Source of the DNA: Pseudomonas sp. DG56-2
GTDB lineage: Bacteria > Pseudomonadota > Gammaproteobacteria > Pseudomonadales > Pseudomonadaceae
DNA length: 64,000 nucleotides
Reading direction: 5' to 3'
Assembly: GCF_004803755.1 (NCBI RefSeq)
Contig: NZ_CP032311.1
Location: forward strand, 2,682,501-2,746,500
In this document: positions 43,441 through 51,903 of the stretch, one piece after another
How positions within the stretch are numbered: position 1 is the first letter of the stretch
Layout: each line of letters starts with the position of its first letter
Made by a program: the position numbers and the translations under genes
Notes under the pieces: generated by a model
Told to the model about the DNA's origin: nothing
Database searches by the model: none
What the model saw: only the letters and a program-made list of their open reading frames with translations

Positions 43441-43498
43441 GCACTACCGATCCGCTGCACAGCGGGCACAAGACAATAACAAGACCGAGGACTACAGC

Positions 43499-44551
43499 AT
43501 GCAATTCTTCGACGATTCGTTGCACCCGGAAAACATGGAAAAGGTGGTTATCACCGTCGCCCCCTATGGCCCGGAATGGATGCCAGAGGACTTTCCCGAA
43601 GACATTCCGCTGACCATGGACGAACAAGTCCAAAAGGCCGTCGACTGCTATGAAGCCGGTGCCACCGTGCTCCATCTGCATGTGCGCGAACTCGATGGCA
43701 AAGGCTCCAAGCGCCTGTCGAAATTCAACGAACTGATTGCCGGTGTACGTGAAGCCGTGCCGGATATGATCATCCAGGTGGGCGGCTCGATTTCCTTCGC
43801 ACCGGAAAGCGATGGCGAAGCGGCCAAATGGTTGTCCGACGATACCCGCCACATGCTCGCCGACCTGACGCCCAAGCCCGACCAGGTCACCGTGGCGATC
43901 AACACCACGCAAATGAACATCATGGAGCTGCTGTATCCGGAATACCTGGAAGGCACCTCCCTGGCGCACCCTGCGATTCAGGCCGCGTACAGCGAAATGA
44001 CTGTGCCCGCCGGACCTGCCTGGGTTCGTGAACACCTGCGCCGCCTGCAGGCAAGCAATATTCAGCCGCACTTCCAGTTGACCGGCATGCATGCCCTGGA
44101 AACCCTCGAGCGCATCGTGCGTCGTGGTGATTACATGGGCCCGATGAACCTGACCTGGATCGGCATCGGCGGCGGTTTCGACGGCCCTAATCCGTTCAAC
44201 TTCTTCAACTTCATTCACCGCGCGCCCGATGGTTGCACCTTGACTGCCGAATCGCTGCTCAAAAACGTGCTGCCATTCAACACCATGGCCTTGGCTATGG
44301 GGCTGCACCCGCGTTGCGGCAACGAAGACACCATCATCGATCACCAGGGCAAGCGCTTCACATCAGTGCAGCAGATCCAGCAAACCGTGCGCGTTGCCCA
44401 TGAGCTGGGCCGCGAAATCGCGACCGGTAAAGAAGCCCGTGCCATTTATCGCATCGGCCAGCAGTACAGCAGCATCGAAGAAACACTCAAAGCTAACGGA
44501 ATGGCGCCAAACCGCCTGCCGGGTCACAAGGGTGTGCCACAGCGCGGCTGA
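43499..44551 (+). CDS. Divergent beta-keto acid cleavage enzyme (BKACE/DUF849 family)
   Basis: A 350-residue TIM-barrel protein of the BKACE family, which condenses a beta-keto acid with acetyl-CoA to give acetoacetate and a new CoA ester. The metal-binding pair H59-x-H61 (LHLHVRE) is intact. It departs from the norm in two places: the N-terminus has an insertion after TVAPYGPEW, and the usual GLEDN near the zinc Glu reads MGLHPRCGNEDTI. Its substrate may therefore be unusual. It is 58 bp downstream of the dioxygenase and followed by a hairpin. Confidence 0.8.
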   Translation: MQFFDDSLHPENMEKVVITVAPYGPEWMPEDFPEDIPLTMDEQVQKAVDCYEAGATVLHLHVRELDGKGSKRLSKFNELIAGVREAVPDMIIQVGGSISFAPESDGEAAKWLSDDTRHMLADLTPKPDQVTVAINTTQMNIMELLYPEYLEGTSLAHPAIQAAYSEMTVPAGPAWVREHLRRLQASNIQPHFQLTGMHALETLERIVRRGDYMGPMNLTWIGIGGGFDGPNPFNFFNFIHRAPDGCTLTAESLLKNVLPFNTMALAMGLHPRCGNEDTIIDHQGKRFTSVQQIQQTVRVAHELGREIATGKEARAIYRIGQQYSSIEETLKANGMAPNRLPGHKGVPQRG

Positions 44552-44558
44552 CCGGAGA

Positions 44559-44587
44559 GGGTCGGCCCGCCACCCCGGCGCCGACCC
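44559..44587 (+). terminator. 8-bp hairpin between BKACE and MFS genes
   Basis: GGGTCGGC (44559-44566) pairs with GCCGACCC (44580-44587) with a 13-nt loop. No U-tract; more likely an internal mRNA-stabilising or attenuating structure of the operon than a full terminator. Confidence 0.4.
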
Positions 44588-44659
44588 GCCACAGTCCACA
44601 GCGCTGTTAGTCAGGCTTCCATAACAACAAGACTTAGCCCAGACAACAGAGGAGCCAGC

Positions 44660-45982
44660 ATGGCCGCCTATATCGCCAGCACCACAGATGATGGTGCCGA
44701 CACTTCACGTGGCATTCCACGGCGCTATGCCTGGATTGTCTTTGCCTTGACCTTTGGCCTGCTGATTTCCGACTACATGTCGCGCCAAGTGCTCAACGCC
44801 GTATTTCCGCTGCTCAAGGGCGAATGGGCCCTGAGCGATAGCCAGCTCGGATTGCTCAGTGGCATCGTCGCCCTGATGGTCGGGCTGCTGACTTTCCCGT
44901 TGTCATTGATGGCCGACCGCTTCGGGCGGGTGAAAAGCCTGGTGTTGATGGCCGTGCTATGGAGCCTGGCGACCCTGGGGTGCGCCCTGGCAGAAAACTA
45001 CCAGCAAATGTTCATCGCTCGTTTTCTGGTCGGTGTCGGTGAAGCCGCCTATGGCAGCGTCGGTATCGCTGTTGTCGTCGCGGTATTTCCCCGTGATATG
45101 CGCGCAACTCTGGCCGGCGCCTTCATGGCCGGCGGCATGTTCGGCTCGGTGCTGGGCATGGCACTGGGTGGGGTGATGGCCCAGCATTTCGGCTGGCGGT
45201 GGGCGTTCGCCGGCATGGCGCTATTTGGCCTGTTGCTGGCGTTGCTGTATCCGTTGATTGTCAAAGAAGCAAAAATTGCCCCGAAACGCGCCAATGCCAC
45301 GCCATGCAAGATCGCTCGGCCATTGCACACTCTCTACGGTAGTCGTTCGGTGATTGCAGCCTACGTTGCCAGCGGCCTGCAACTGTTCGTCGGTGGTACG
45401 GTTATCGTGTGGATGCCCAGCTATCTGAACCGCTATTACGAAATGGGCACGGATAAAGCCGGTGTAGTGGCGGCCATCATCGTCCTCTGCAGCGGTATCG
45501 GCATGATCCTCTGCGCCATGCTGTGTGACCGCCTGGGCCGGCAGCGTCCGGATCGCAAGATCAGCCTGGCAATCGGCTACTGCCTGGGCAGTTGCTTGTT
45601 GTTGTCGCTGGCGTTTGCCTTGCCTTCGGGCACCGCGCAACTGGTGCTGATCTGCCTGGGCATGATGATTGCGGCAGGCACCAACGGGCCATCCAGTGCC
45701 ATGGTTGCCAACCTTACGCATTACTCGGTTCACGGTACAGCCTTTGCCACCTTGACCCTGGCCAACAACCTGCTGGGGCTGGCCACCGGGCCTCTGATTA
45801 CCGGGCGGGTTTCCGACGTGATCGGCTTGCACGCTGCCTTCCAGCTCGTGCCTCTGATCAGCATCGGTGCTGCTGCGGTGTTCTTTATTGCCAAGCGTCA
45901 CTATCACAGCGACATGGCCCGTCTGGAGGGGCTGCAACAGACAGCGCCTGACGCGGCGCAGATTCAGGAGGTAAAACCGTGA
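44660..45982 (+). CDS. MFS transporter (aromatic/organic acid type)
   Basis: A 440-residue major facilitator with 12 helices. The loop signature LMADRFGRVKSL and the first-helix region DYMSRQVLNAVFPLLKGEW resemble anion:cation symporters that import hexuronates and other organic acids. GAGGAGCCAGC precedes the ATG. Its stop overlaps the next start by 4 bp (GTGA). Probable importer of the operon's substrate. Confidence 0.85.
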   Translation: MAAYIASTTDDGADTSRGIPRRYAWIVFALTFGLLISDYMSRQVLNAVFPLLKGEWALSDSQLGLLSGIVALMVGLLTFPLSLMADRFGRVKSLVLMAVLWSLATLGCALAENYQQMFIARFLVGVGEAAYGSVGIAVVVAVFPRDMRATLAGAFMAGGMFGSVLGMALGGVMAQHFGWRWAFAGMALFGLLLALLYPLIVKEAKIAPKRANATPCKIARPLHTLYGSRSVIAAYVASGLQLFVGGTVIVWMPSYLNRYYEMGTDKAGVVAAIIVLCSGIGMILCAMLCDRLGRQRPDRKISLAIGYCLGSCLLLSLAFALPSGTAQLVLICLGMMIAAGTNGPSSAMVANLTHYSVHGTAFATLTLANNLLGLATGPLITGRVSDVIGLHAAFQLVPLISIGAAAVFFIAKRHYHSDMARLEGLQQTAPDAAQIQEVKP

Positions 45983-46638
45983 AGCAAGCGTTGTCCATTG
46001 AAGTATTTATCGACTTTATTTGTCCCTGGTGCCTGATTGGTCAACGTAACCTGCAGGTTGCGCTTGAACAATTGCGCCTGGAACAGCCAGACGTTGATGT
46101 CACCTTGCACTGGCGAGGCGTGCAATTGCTGCCTGACATGGCCAGGACCGGTCAACCGTTCGAGGCGTTTTACCGCAAGCGCCTGGGAAGCGATGAGGCT
46201 GTGCGTCAGCGTCAGGCGCAGGTGCGTGCGGCGGCCGAGGCCGTCGGCGTCAATATTGATTTTTCCCGTATTTGCCGCATGCCCAACACGGGTGATGCAC
46301 ACCGCTTGTTGCAGCGCGCCGTAGCGCTGGGGCAACCGCAACGTGCCGAGCAACTTCTGGCGCAGCTGTTCGCAGCCTATTTCCAGCATGGCAAGGACCT
46401 GGGTGATCCGATTACTTTGCTCAAGATTGCACGCAGCTGTGACCTGGAACCGGGTCAGGTTGCTGACTGCTTGCGCGGGGACGCCAGTCCGTTCATGAGT
46501 AGCAACCACCGTGCCAGTGCTGGTGTTCCATTTTTTCGTTTCAACCAGCTGTTGGAAGTGAGTGGTGCGCAACCTGCCGAAGTCTTGTTTGACGTCATGC
46601 TTGAAGCACTGGCAGTGGATCAGGTGGCGCTGGCATGA
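45979..46638 (+). CDS. FrnE-like DsbA-family oxidoreductase
   Basis: A 219-residue cytosolic thioredoxin-fold protein with an active site CPWC at the end of the first strand (VFIDFICPWCLIGQRN). No signal peptide. FrnE/HCCA-isomerase relatives act in polyketide tailoring, in isomerisation of aromatic intermediates or in redox protection. The GTG start has AGGAGGTAAAACC upstream and overlaps the MFS stop; its own stop overlaps the ferredoxin start (ATGA). Confidence 0.83.
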   Translation: MKQALSIEVFIDFICPWCLIGQRNLQVALEQLRLEQPDVDVTLHWRGVQLLPDMARTGQPFEAFYRKRLGSDEAVRQRQAQVRAAAEAVGVNIDFSRICRMPNTGDAHRLLQRAVALGQPQRAEQLLAQLFAAYFQHGKDLGDPITLLKIARSCDLEPGQVADCLRGDASPFMSSNHRASAGVPFFRFNQLLEVSGAQPAEVLFDVMLEALAVDQVALA

Positions 46639-46961
46639 GCTACCGATATCCTGTGCCATCGGCCAAGGTACCCGCGCGGGGTGGCCGAGCGTTGCTGACG
46701 TTCGAAGACAAAAGCCTGGCGCTGTTCAACGTCGCTGACCATTTTTATGCCATCGATGACAGTTGCCCACACCAAGGCGCTTCGCTCTGTGGTGGACGCC
46801 TGGACGGACGGGTCATTCAGTGTTGCGCCCATGGCCTGCGCTTCGATCTGGCCAGCGGCTACCTGCTCAACTCCACGCAACTCAAAGTCGCCAGCTACCC
46901 GGTGGAGTGCGAAGGCGAACAGCTGTTCATCGTTGTCGACACCGAGGAGGCCGGCCAATGA
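46635..46961 (+). CDS. Rieske-type [2Fe-2S] ferredoxin
   Basis: A 108-residue single-domain Rieske protein. Cluster ligands are C-x-H in DSCPHQGASL and C-x2-H in QCCAHGLRFD. It resembles the ferredoxins that feed electrons to Rieske oxygenases or the small subunit of nitrite reductase (NirD-like). No oxygenase alpha subunit lies in this operon, so the electron acceptor is unclear; the KshA-like oxygenase at 10868 is a distant possibility. Overlaps both neighbours by 4 bp. Confidence 0.83.
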   Translation: MSYRYPVPSAKVPARGGRALLTFEDKSLALFNVADHFYAIDDSCPHQGASLCGGRLDGRVIQCCAHGLRFDLASGYLLNSTQLKVASYPVECEGEQLFIVVDTEEAGQ

Positions 46962-47968
46962 CCGCTGTCGCAATTGCCGCCGTTAACCATCGCGTGCGCG
47001 AGCTTGCACCGGGTTTTGTTGTGAGCCTGATCGCCGCTGCCGCCGCCAGCTTTCTCAGTGAACACTATGGCGCGCCCGTCATGCTGTTTGCCCTGTTGCT
47101 GGGTATGGCGTTGAATTTTCTCTCTGCCGATGGACGTTGCAAGGCAGGGATTGAATTTACCGCGCGCACCGTGTTGCGCGTCGGGGTGGCGTTGCTGGGC
47201 ATGCGCATTACGCTCGAGCAGATTGCCAGCCTTGGCTGGAAGCCGGTGGCATTGGTGGTGATCATTGTGGGGGTGACTATCGGTGTGTCGATGCTGGTGG
47301 CCAAGGCAATGGGCTTCAATCGCTTGTTCGGCATGCTTACCGGTGGCGCTACGGCGATTTGTGGTGCGTCGGCCGCACTGGCTCTGGCTGCTGCCTTGCC
47401 TGCGCACAAACAGAAAGAACACGCGACGCTGTTCACCGTGATCGGTGTGTCGGCGCTGTCGACCCTGGCGATGATTGTCTACCCGATGATTGCAGGCTGG
47501 CTGCAGTTGTCGCCGTCTCAGGCTGGAGTGTTTCTCGGTGCCACCATCCATGACGTGGCGCAGGTGGTCGGCGCGGGCTATAGCATGTCCACCGAAACCG
47601 GCGACATTGCCACTGTGGTCAAGCTGATGCGGGTTGCGATGCTGCTGCCGGTCATTGTCGTGGCGGCAATGATCACCCGCCGCGCAGGTGACGCCGACAC
47701 CGGCAAGCGGCCGCCGCTGTTGCCATGGTTTGCCGTAGGTTTTGTCTTGCTGGCCTGCGTTAACAGCACCGGCTGGATTTCTACCGCAGTACAGGGCGGG
47801 GTCAACGAACTGTCACGCTGGTGCCTGGTGATCGCAATCAGCGCCCTGGGCATGAAGACCCAGCTCAAGGAGCTTGCCTCTGTGGGTATCAAGCCCATCG
47901 CATTGATGGTGGGTGAAACGGTATTCCTCGTGCTTCTGGTACTCGCACTGATGCACTGGGGCCTGTAA
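46958..47968 (+). CDS. YeiH family (UPF0324) putative sulfate/sulfite exporter
   Basis: A 336-residue membrane protein with about 9-11 helices. Family hallmarks: GGATAICGASAALALAAALP and FLGATIHDVAQVVGAGYS. YeiH-like proteins are annotated as putative sulfate exporters; experimental proof is thin. ATGA overlap with the ferredoxin gene. As the last gene of the operon it could remove sulfite or sulfate released by the TauD-type enzyme. Confidence 0.84.
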   Translation: MTAVAIAAVNHRVRELAPGFVVSLIAAAAASFLSEHYGAPVMLFALLLGMALNFLSADGRCKAGIEFTARTVLRVGVALLGMRITLEQIASLGWKPVALVVIIVGVTIGVSMLVAKAMGFNRLFGMLTGGATAICGASAALALAAALPAHKQKEHATLFTVIGVSALSTLAMIVYPMIAGWLQLSPSQAGVFLGATIHDVAQVVGAGYSMSTETGDIATVVKLMRVAMLLPVIVVAAMITRRAGDADTGKRPPLLPWFAVGFVLLACVNSTGWISTAVQGGVNELSRWCLVIAISALGMKTQLKELASVGIKPIALMVGETVFLVLLVLALMHWGL

Positions 47969-47973
47969 CGGGC

Positions 47974-48981
47974 TCAGCGCTGCTGCACGCCATGTTGTGA
48001 ACGCCAAGAAGCCGGTGGCATGCCGAACTGGGCAATGAACCAGCGGGTAAATGAGCTGGGCATCGAATAGCCAAGCATGTCGGCGATCCGCCCCAATGAA
48101 TAATTGGGGTTTTCCAGGTACCGGATCACCAGGTCGCGGCGCACGCCGTTGATCAAGTCGCTGAAGGTCACGCCACATTCCTCAAGGCGCCTTTGCAGGG
48201 TGCGCACATTCATACCCTGGGTCTGGGCAACCTGCTCGATGGTTGCCCGTCCCATTGGCAGCAGCAAGTAGATGGTCTTGCGCATCTCCAGCTCCAACGA
48301 CAGCTTGCCGCCAGCCAACGTATCCAGGTAACGCTGGGCCAGGCGGGCCATCGCTTCGTTGGCCAACGGATTGGCAGTGTCCAGGTCGGCCGCCGGGCAA
48401 ACGATGCCGTTGAACTCGCTGCCAAACAGCAGCTTGCAACCAAAAATCCTGCGGTGAATGGCCAGGTCGGCGGGCGCTGCGTGGGTGAAGTTGGCGCTGA
48501 TCGGGCGCCAGTGCGCGCCGAGCAGCGCCGCACATAGGCGCAGCATTACACCAATGGCAAGCTCCGTGGCCTGACGACCGCGATGGGGCAAATCACTGAC
48601 CACTTCCTCACGGATGATCACGGTTTTTCCCGCTTCTTCGATGTGGATGGCCAAAGCGTCATTGAGCAGATGTCGATACTGCACAATCACCTGCAAGGCA
48701 TCGCGCAGGGTGCGTTGGTGACTGAGCAACAGGCTGATCTCGCCAAAGTCCGACAGTTGCCGAAGTTCGGCCATACGCAGACCAAAGGTTTCACAGCCGC
48801 TGACCCGGGCAGACTCTTCCAGCAAGGTGATCACGCTGGTGACTGCCAAGCGCTGGTTGGGGTCATCGAGCAAGGCGGCACTCAGGCCAACCTGGGCCAA
48901 CAGCGCATGGGGGTTGAGCCCCAAGTGACGGGACACTTCAAGGTAGTTGGTAAGGCTTGCGGCACGAACAAGGGCTGTCAT
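47974..48981 (-). CDS. AraC-family regulator (OruR/arabinose-binding-type N-terminus)
   Basis: A 335-residue regulator. The N-terminal half (TNYLEVSRHLGLNPHALLAQ and later blocks) is the Arabinose_bd domain of the OruR/ArgR-like subgroup. The C-terminal AraC double helix-turn-helix spans about 225-325, including VRRDLVIRYLENPNYSLGRI then MLGYSMPSSFTRWFIAQFG. ATG 48981 has GGAAAACAATAAA upstream; GTG 48996 would add five residues. It converges with the YeiH-type gene 5 bp away. A shared 16-bp motif suggests control of the operons at 41598 and 49198. Confidence 0.88.
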   Translation of the reverse strand: MTALVRAASLTNYLEVSRHLGLNPHALLAQVGLSAALLDDPNQRLAVTSVITLLEESARVSGCETFGLRMAELRQLSDFGEISLLLSHQRTLRDALQVIVQYRHLLNDALAIHIEEAGKTVIIREEVVSDLPHRGRQATELAIGVMLRLCAALLGAHWRPISANFTHAAPADLAIHRRIFGCKLLFGSEFNGIVCPAADLDTANPLANEAMARLAQRYLDTLAGGKLSLELEMRKTIYLLLPMGRATIEQVAQTQGMNVRTLQRRLEECGVTFSDLINGVRRDLVIRYLENPNYSLGRIADMLGYSMPSSFTRWFIAQFGMPPASWRSQHGVQQR

Positions 48982-49135
48982 TTTATTGTTTTCCACGCAT
49001 TGTCATCAGACGACCCGCTTCTGCGGCGGATTACCTTTTATAGCCTGTGTGTCGCCAATTGAGAAGTCGTTTACCACCAAGGCTAAAGCCTTGAAACCCC
49101 GGCAGGCCGGCGCTTCGGTCGCCTGGGCAAAACCC

Positions 49136-49163
49136 TGTCATCAAATGAAAAGTCACTGACGCT
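49136..49163 (+). promoter_or_regulatory. Putative AraC-regulator site between araC-type gene and RBBP9-like gene
   Basis: TGTCATCAAATGAAAA (49136-49151), 15 of 16 identical to 41480-41495, with weaker similarity to 49163. It begins 62 bp before the start at 49198 and 155 bp from the AraC start codon, so it could regulate either side. Confidence 0.5.
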
Positions 49164-49197
49164 CAATGTAAAGCGCCCGGGAGGAGGGGTGATTACT

Positions 49198-49824
49198 GTG
49201 ACACTCGAACCGTTCGGGGATATCTGCGAGCGGACTGTCATGAGCATAGGTGTCGACGTGGAAAAACTGCATACCGCCGCTACTGTCCTGATCGTTCCCG
49301 GCTTGCGTGATCATGTTGCCGAACATTGGCAGACGTTGCTGCAAAACCGCCTGGCCAACGTTCGCTCGGTGCCACCGTTGCAGGTAAATGGCCTTGACTG
49401 CCAGGCGCGGGTCGAGGCGATCCAGCGCGAACTCGAACAGATCGATGGCGACGTTGTGCTGGTAGCCCACAGCGCCGGTGTGCTCATGGTGGCGCACTGG
49501 GCCGCACGCTATCAGCGACCGATCAAGGGCGCGCTGTTGGCTGCACCACCCGACCTTGAGGCGCAGTGGCCTGCGGCTTACCCAAGCCCGGACAGCCTGC
49601 GTGCCAATGGCTGGGCGCCGCTGCCGATCACCGAGTTGCCGTTCCCAAGCATCGTTGCTGCCAGCAGCAACGACCACCTGGCCAGCCTTGAGGCAGTAAG
49701 CGCAATGGCCCGCGGTTGGGGCAGCGAACTGGTCGAACTGGGCGCCGTCGGTCATCTCAACCCCGCGGCAGGATTCGGCCACTGGCCGCAGGCCGAAACT
49801 TTCATTCAGACGCTGGACCGCTGA
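49198..49824 (+). CDS. RBBP9/YdeN-like alpha/beta hydrolase
   Basis: A 208-residue serine hydrolase. The nucleophile lies in LVAHSAGVLM, the acid in SSNDHLASLE and the His in AVGHLNPAAG, the triad order of RBBP9-like esterases. The GTG at 49198 is chosen because GAGGAGGGG lies at the right distance; a GTG at 49189 is too close, and ATG 49240 lacks a site. It precedes the DUF1302 operon by 84 bp in the same direction and may be its first gene. Confidence 0.8.
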   Translation: MTLEPFGDICERTVMSIGVDVEKLHTAATVLIVPGLRDHVAEHWQTLLQNRLANVRSVPPLQVNGLDCQARVEAIQRELEQIDGDVVLVAHSAGVLMVAHWAARYQRPIKGALLAAPPDLEAQWPAAYPSPDSLRANGWAPLPITELPFPSIVAASSNDHLASLEAVSAMARGWGSELVELGAVGHLNPAAGFGHWPQAETFIQTLDR

Positions 49825-49907
49825 GCCCGCTGTACCGCAGGGACGCTTGACCAACGCTCGCAAACGACGAGCGGTAAAAAACAATAACAATAACCGGAGT
49901 CATCGTA

Positions 49908-51863
49908 ATGCCGAACCATCGCACTCACTGTGCTGTGTACCCACAGCGCTGCCTGCTGGCCTGCGCCATCAGTCTGCTCGCTTTGCCTGGCGCCCAGGCC
50001 TTTGAACTCGACACCGGCAGCGAAGACTGGGCCGTGCGTCTGGATAACACCGTCAAGTACAACTACGGCGTACGCACAGAAAGTGCCGATAAACGTATGT
50101 TGGCAACCCCCAACAACAACGACGGCGACTACAACTTCCGCAAGGCCGGCACCAACATCACCAACCGTGTTGACCTGCTCACCGAGCTCGACGTGATCTA
50201 CCAGGGCAACATGGGCTTTCGGGTCAGCGCCGCCAGTTGGTATGACAAGGCTTACGACAACACCGGCTCCAACTCCAACCCGTTTGTCAACGGCAATGGC
50301 GACACCTCCGGCATCAACCCAAGCCTCAATGGCCTGCCCGGCACCGGCACGCCCTTGGGCAGCCCGCATCTGAGCAACTACGCCCAGCGCTACTACAGTG
50401 GCCCGTCGGGTGAAGTGCTGGATGCTTTCGTGTTCATGCGCACCGAAATCGGCGAAAGCTCGGAGCTGAGCGGCAAACTGGGCCAGCACAACCTGTTCTG
50501 GGGTGAAACCCTGCTCAACCCGGTGCACTCGCTGAGCTACGGCCAGTCGGGCCTGGACCTGGCGAAACTGGCCGCGTCGCCCGGAACCGAAGCCAAAGAA
50601 CTGTTCGTGCCACGTAACCAGCTCTCGGGCTCCTTCCTGGTAAACCCGGAACTGACTATCGGCGCCCAGTATTTCCTCGATTGGGATGCTGCCAGGCTGC
50701 CGGAAGCCGGCACCTATTACGGCGGCTCGGACCTGGTGGGTGAGGGCGCCCAGAGCTTCCTGCTCGGCCACACCGGCACTCCAGGCCTGATTCCTGTCCA
50801 AGGAGCGTTGACCAGCATTCGACGTGGTCACGACCTGACCCCGGACAAGCGCGGTGATTGGGGTGTCATGGCCAAGTGGTCTCCGGAGTGGTTGGGCGGC
50901 ACCCTGGGCTTCTACTACCGCAAGACCTCGGAAATTCTGCCACAGGCCTGGTTGGACGCCCGTGGCCTGACCGTATCCCGTGGCCCATTCGGTACGCCAC
51001 CGGCAAGCCTGCAGGGCGCCGTCGGCAACCTCTACAACTCGCTGCAAACCCCGACCTACCAGTTCGCCTACGCCGACAACATCGACGTCTATGGCCTGAG
51101 CTTGTCCAAGGACGTAGGCGGCATCAGTGTCGGTAGCGACCTGAACATCCGCCACAACATGCCGCTGGCCAGCATTCCGGCAATCGTCAGCGCACCCGGA
51201 CAGGGTGGCCTGGGGGGCGGTTTCGGTTTGTTGCCACCACGTTCGCCAAGCAGCGGTGTGGTCTATGACGTGCCCAGCGACGGCGATGGCTTGAGCGCTA
51301 CCGGCCAGACGCTGCACTGGACCCTCAACGGTCTGATGAGCATCGGTGACACACCATTTTTCGACAGCGCCAGCCTGTTGGGCGAACTGTTCTACAGCAA
51401 TCTGCTCAAGCTCGATGGCCACAACGAAGCCTTGTACAAGGGCAAGAGCAGCTACCGCGGTATCGACAAACCCACCCGCGACAACTGGGGCATTGCTGTC
51501 AACTTCACCCCGACCTGGTACCAGGTCATGCCGGGTGTCGACATGAGCATGCCGTTGTCGATCAACGTCGGTATCGACGGCGTATCGCCGGTACAAGGTG
51601 GCGGCGCCGAGGACACCGGCAACTACGCAGTCGGCGTGGGTGCTGCGATCTACAACCAGTATTTCGTCGACCTCAAGTACGTCGACAGCTTCGGCAAGTC
51701 CCAGTCGTGCAAAAACGGCCAGACCGATGGCACGACACCCAATGCCCTGGACGGTGAGCAGGATTACACCTGCTACGGCGGTGGTTACGCCTCTTTCTCT
51801 GGCGGCGGTGCAACCACCGAGGACCGTGGTGCGCTTTACCTCACCGTCAAAACCACCTTTTAA
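49908..51863 (+). CDS. DUF1302 family outer-membrane protein
   Basis: A 651-residue exported protein with a signal peptide ending at GAQA|FE. The mature part is rich in alternating aromatic/polar strands, begins with the family segment DWAVRLDNTVKYNYGVR and ends in ...YLTVKTTF, a terminal Phe as in beta-barrel outer-membrane proteins. DUF1302 proteins are thought to be barrels involved in uptake or sorting of hydrophobic compounds. CCGGAGTCATCGTA precedes the ATG. First structural gene of the second envelope cassette. Confidence 0.88.
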   Translation: MPNHRTHCAVYPQRCLLACAISLLALPGAQAFELDTGSEDWAVRLDNTVKYNYGVRTESADKRMLATPNNNDGDYNFRKAGTNITNRVDLLTELDVIYQGNMGFRVSAASWYDKAYDNTGSNSNPFVNGNGDTSGINPSLNGLPGTGTPLGSPHLSNYAQRYYSGPSGEVLDAFVFMRTEIGESSELSGKLGQHNLFWGETLLNPVHSLSYGQSGLDLAKLAASPGTEAKELFVPRNQLSGSFLVNPELTIGAQYFLDWDAARLPEAGTYYGGSDLVGEGAQSFLLGHTGTPGLIPVQGALTSIRRGHDLTPDKRGDWGVMAKWSPEWLGGTLGFYYRKTSEILPQAWLDARGLTVSRGPFGTPPASLQGAVGNLYNSLQTPTYQFAYADNIDVYGLSLSKDVGGISVGSDLNIRHNMPLASIPAIVSAPGQGGLGGGFGLLPPRSPSSGVVYDVPSDGDGLSATGQTLHWTLNGLMSIGDTPFFDSASLLGELFYSNLLKLDGHNEALYKGKSSYRGIDKPTRDNWGIAVNFTPTWYQVMPGVDMSMPLSINVGIDGVSPVQGGGAEDTGNYAVGVGAAIYNQYFVDLKYVDSFGKSQSCKNGQTDGTTPNALDGEQDYTCYGGGYASFSGGGATTEDRGALYLTVKTTF

Positions 51864-51903
51864 GTTACCTCTTGCTCCAGACATCACGCAGGAAAACATC
51901 ATC

